Shown: piece by piece, positions 61,669 to 64,000 of the stretch
Layout of the letters: every line of letters begins with the position of its first letter
How positions within the stretch are numbered: the stretch's first letter is position 1
Assembly: GCA_016710015.1 (NCBI GenBank)
Contig: JADJLR010000001.1
Location: 62,001 to 126,000 of the forward strand
Origin: Flavobacteriales bacterium
GTDB taxonomy: Bacteria; Bacteroidota; Bacteroidia; Flavobacteriales_F; PHOS-HE28
Direction of reading: 5' to 3'
Length of the DNA: 64,000 bases
Notes under the pieces: model-generated
The model's input: the letters and a program-made list of their open reading frames with translations, nothing else
Told to the model about the DNA's origin: nothing
Databases searched by the model: none
Position numbers and translations under genes: made by a program

Positions 61669-62625
61669 ATGCTCCGATTCCTCCTCCGCCTGTCCGCCTT
61701 CTTCCTGTTCTCCTCGGTCGTGTACGTGGTGGTACTCACCTTCCTTCCACGTCCCATGCCCTATCGGGTCCTGCGGAACTTGAATGTGCCGTTGGGCGGG
61801 AATGGCCACAACTACACCCGTTTACAAGAAGCCGATCGACCGGGTGATCCGGAGATCCTCATACTGGGATCGTCCAGTGCGTATCGCGGTTTCGACCCCC
61901 GTGTATTCGCAGCGCGTGGATACCGATCGTTCAATCTGGGTTCCAGCAGCCAAACGCCCATCCAGTCCGAGGTCTTGCTGCATCGATACTTGAAAACGCA
62001 TACCCCGCGAACCGTGCTGATGGAGGTGGCCCCATTGGGATTGGACCTGAGCATCCTGGAAGGGACCTTGGATCTGGTAACCAATGCACCGGTGGACGTT
62101 CCCACCTTCGAACTCGTTGTGGATGCAGGGAACATACGGGCTTGGAATGCCGGCATACACGCCCTCGGCAAGCAACTGCTCTGGGGTCCCGTACGAACCA
62201 CGGAAATGGCGGACAATGGGTTGGACCGATACATACCCGGAGGGTACGTGGAAAGGCGAATGAGCCATTACAGTCCGGTGCGAGGCAAGGACGAACCGAT
62301 CGTCATGGCCCCTGAACAATTGGAGGCCTTGGAACGGATCAAAGCCACATTGGACGGTCGCGGGATCCAATTGATCTTGGTAGAAGCCCCTGTCACGAAA
62401 GTGCATTCATCCACATACATCGGTCATGATCGGTACGTCGCCTGCATGCGAGCCATCGCGCCATTCATCAACATGAACGGAGTTCTTCCCTTGGACGACA
62501 GTCTGCATTTCTATGATCCGTTCCATTTGAACCAGACCGGAGTAGAGATGTTCGATCGGGCATTGTTGGATACATTGGATCGAACGGGGCAGCTTCCACC
62601 TCCTAGCCTTCGGAACGAGAACTGA
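61669..62625 (+). CDS. SGNH-like membrane-anchored protein (DltD/AlgX-like position)
   Basis: The 318-residue protein has one N-terminal membrane helix (FLLRLSAFFLFSSVVYVVVL) and a periplasmic domain with ILILGSSSAYRGFDPRVF, the Ser block of SGNH hydrolases. LHFYDPFHLNQTGVEMF near the end holds the matching Asp/His (DPFHLN). DltD has the same plan and completes D-alanyl transfer. It begins 8 bases after the MBOAT stop and closes the cassette. Confidence 0.8.
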   Translation: MLRFLLRLSAFFLFSSVVYVVVLTFLPRPMPYRVLRNLNVPLGGNGHNYTRLQEADRPGDPEILILGSSSAYRGFDPRVFAARGYRSFNLGSSSQTPIQSEVLLHRYLKTHTPRTVLMEVAPLGLDLSILEGTLDLVTNAPVDVPTFELVVDAGNIRAWNAGIHALGKQLLWGPVRTTEMADNGLDRYIPGGYVERRMSHYSPVRGKDEPIVMAPEQLEALERIKATLDGRGIQLILVEAPVTKVHSSTYIGHDRYVACMRAIAPFINMNGVLPLDDSLHFYDPFHLNQTGVEMFDRALLDTLDRTGQLPPPSLRNEN

Positions 62626-62711
62626 AGCGTTCATCCTGATCTGGTGAACCCGTTGGATGTGGGCGTGTACCGCATACCACAACGCCACATGCAGCGTTGT
62701 TGAAATTCACC

Positions 62712-63653
62712 ATGCGTACCACATCCCTCCTTCTCGTCGCTTTCATCCTTTTCGTGAACGGTTGCGCTACGTCGGACCGAGAACCTGCCGACAGCCTGAA
62801 GCGAACCGAAGTTGGTGAGATCCAGGAAGAAACGACCCAAGGTGGATCCAAAGGGGTAGCCAGACCTGAAAAACCGGAAGCCGCACTCAGCTCCAGCGCT
62901 GCGCGGTATGCGGACAGCACCCGTCGTTTCCTGCGTACTGGCGATCTCCGGTTCCGGACCGCCGATGTCGTGCGCACCACCTTCAGAATAGAGGAACTCA
63001 TTGCCAAGCACGGCGGCTACGTTGCGGAAACACGCCTGCGCAGCGAAGTGGATCGCAGATACACCACGCCGATCAGTGCGGATAGTGTGCTAGAGACCAC
63101 GAAATACAGGGTGATCAACCAACTCACTGTACGGATACCGGCCATGGCCTTGGATACCACACTCAAGTCCTTGATCAGCTATGTGGACTTCCTTGACCAT
63201 CGTACCCTTTCGGCAACGGATGTCCGGTTGATGCTCCTCCGCGATCGGTTGGCCCGCACACGGATCGCCAAGCACGAGAGCCGATTGACCAAGGCGATCG
63301 ATGAACAGGGCAACAAGTTGAAGGATGCTGCACAGGCCGAGGCACAGCTGCTGGACCGCCAAGAACAGGCGGACGAAACCACGCTGAACACGCTGGACCT
63401 AGAAGACCGGATCGCCTACAGCACGCTGACCCTGGACATTTACGACCGGGAACGGACCCAGCGGACCGTGCTCCCGAACGACGCGAACATCGAAGCCTAC
63501 GAACCCGGCTTCGGCACGAAGGCCCTCGATGCATTACAGACCGGCTGGTCGCTGTTGCTACAACTAGCTCTCCTCCTCATGCGTTCGTGGAGCGTGATCC
63601 TCCTAGCACTCGTCTCCTTCTTCCTCTACCGCAAGTACCGAGCACGAAAGTGA
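62712..63653 (+). CDS. DUF4349 lipoprotein
   Basis: About 313 residues from ATG 62712 with a lipoprotein signal (LLLVAFILFVNGCATS). A DUF4349 domain (GDLRFRTADVVRTTFRIEEL, then KHGGYVAETRL) carries a long coiled coil (about 170-235), and a C-terminal membrane helix (LALLLMRSWSVILLALVSFF) is followed by a short basic tail. The domain is widespread in envelopes and its function is unknown. It lies 86 bases after the Dlt-like cassette. Confidence 0.85.
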   Translation: MRTTSLLLVAFILFVNGCATSDREPADSLKRTEVGEIQEETTQGGSKGVARPEKPEAALSSSAARYADSTRRFLRTGDLRFRTADVVRTTFRIEELIAKHGGYVAETRLRSEVDRRYTTPISADSVLETTKYRVINQLTVRIPAMALDTTLKSLISYVDFLDHRTLSATDVRLMLLRDRLARTRIAKHESRLTKAIDEQGNKLKDAAQAEAQLLDRQEQADETTLNTLDLEDRIAYSTLTLDIYDRERTQRTVLPNDANIEAYEPGFGTKALDALQTGWSLLLQLALLLMRSWSVILLALVSFFLYRKYRARK

Positions 63654-63697
63654 CGAAACGCACGCGCACTCCTTTCCACATTACGTCTACAACGTCG

Positions 63698-64000
63698 TCA
63701 CTTCTCATCCTCCCGTCTCCCACTGATCACCGGCTGAACTTGGTATCCCTTCGCACGCATACCCAGGATAAGCCCAGTGGTGCCGGGGAGGTGGGCGGCA
63801 CCGATCAGGAAGAACATCCCTTCACCTCCTTGCAACAGGCTGTCCATGCGGTGTACCATGCGTGTATTGCGTTCCGTGATGAGGGCCTGTTCCATGGCTT
63901 TGGGCATCGAACCACTCTTCTCGGCAGCGCCCAATAGCCCCTCCAGATCTTGGGCGGCATAGGCATCCAACATCGCATCGAGTTCCTTCGGATAGCCATC
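63698..64000 (-). CDS. TraB/GumN family protein, partial (C-terminal part)
   Basis: At least 100 residues, cut by the window edge. ITERNTRMVHRMDSLLQGGE and FFLIGAAHLPGTTGLILGMR are the C-terminal signature of TraB/GumN proteins (ERN, then GAAHLPG). The family is a putative metallopeptidase group tied to peptide pheromone control or polysaccharide export; the role here is unknown. The N-terminal half lies beyond the window. It converges with the DUF4349 gene. Confidence 0.85.
   Translation of the reverse strand, partial: DGYPKELDAMLDAYAAQDLEGLLGAAEKSGSMPKAMEQALITERNTRMVHRMDSLLQGGEGMFFLIGAAHLPGTTGLILGMRAKGYQVQPVISGRREDEK

Overview
The window looks like a chromosomal segment of a Gram-negative Bacteroidota bacterium, most likely a member of the Flavobacteriales. 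Several secreted proteins end in a type IX secretion (T9SS) C-terminal sorting domain. Lipoprotein signals end in a lipobox Cys. Many starts lack a Shine-Dalgarno sequence but carry a TAnnTTTG-type -7 promoter box a few bases upstream. The order mutL, rhomboid, rhomboid, EEP phosphatase is one I associate with this phylum. Most of the sequence is GC-rich, densely coding core genome. No rRNA, tRNA, CRISPR array or intact mobile element was seen.

Layout. 0.1-5.2 kb: an EF-G-like GTPase, a lipoprotein hydrolase and an M1 aminopeptidase. 5.2-12.7 kb: a signalling locus with a stand-alone receiver protein divergent from a ThiF/E1-nitroreductase fusion (Rv1355c family), a GNAT-fold protein, a 7TMR-DISM histidine kinase and a REC-PAS-histidine kinase. 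13.4-17.4 kb: the phenylacetyl-CoA epoxidase genes, paaE divergent from paaABCD, with unusual hairpins and repeats between paaA, paaB and paaC. 18.4-21.9 kb: two tandem paralogous T9SS cargo proteins. 21.9-24.0 kb: an AT-rich island with a decayed tyrosine recombinase, a DUF1566/T9SS gene and an attC-like structure after its stop, resembling a relic integron cassette. 24.2-30.1 kb: katG and a coupled M16 peptidase pair. 30.3-33.4 kb: alkB, a very divergent malate synthase homologue and a DUF551 gene. 33.5-45.6 kb: housekeeping and envelope genes (FKBP isomerase, hydrolase, yaaA, TerB/J-domain protein, lemA-TPM-TPM operon, THUMP methyltransferase, SIMPL protein). 45.8-50.6 kb: peptidoglycan-related genes (GH3-serine hydrolase fusion, LysM/M23 peptidase). 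50.7-57.8 kb: mutL, an OmpA-domain protein, two rhomboids and an EEP phosphatase. 57.8-62.6 kb: a Dlt-like cassette (adenylation enzyme, GNAT, carrier protein, MBOAT, SGNH-like protein). The window ends with a DUF4349 lipoprotein and a partial TraB/GumN gene.

The metabolic genes suggest an aerobic organism able to use aromatic acids (paa) and alkanes (alkB). The systems most worth study are the ThiF-nitroreductase/GNAT/two-component locus, the Dlt-like cassette with its built-in GNAT, the cassette-like island, and the malate synthase homologue that has lost hallmark residues.
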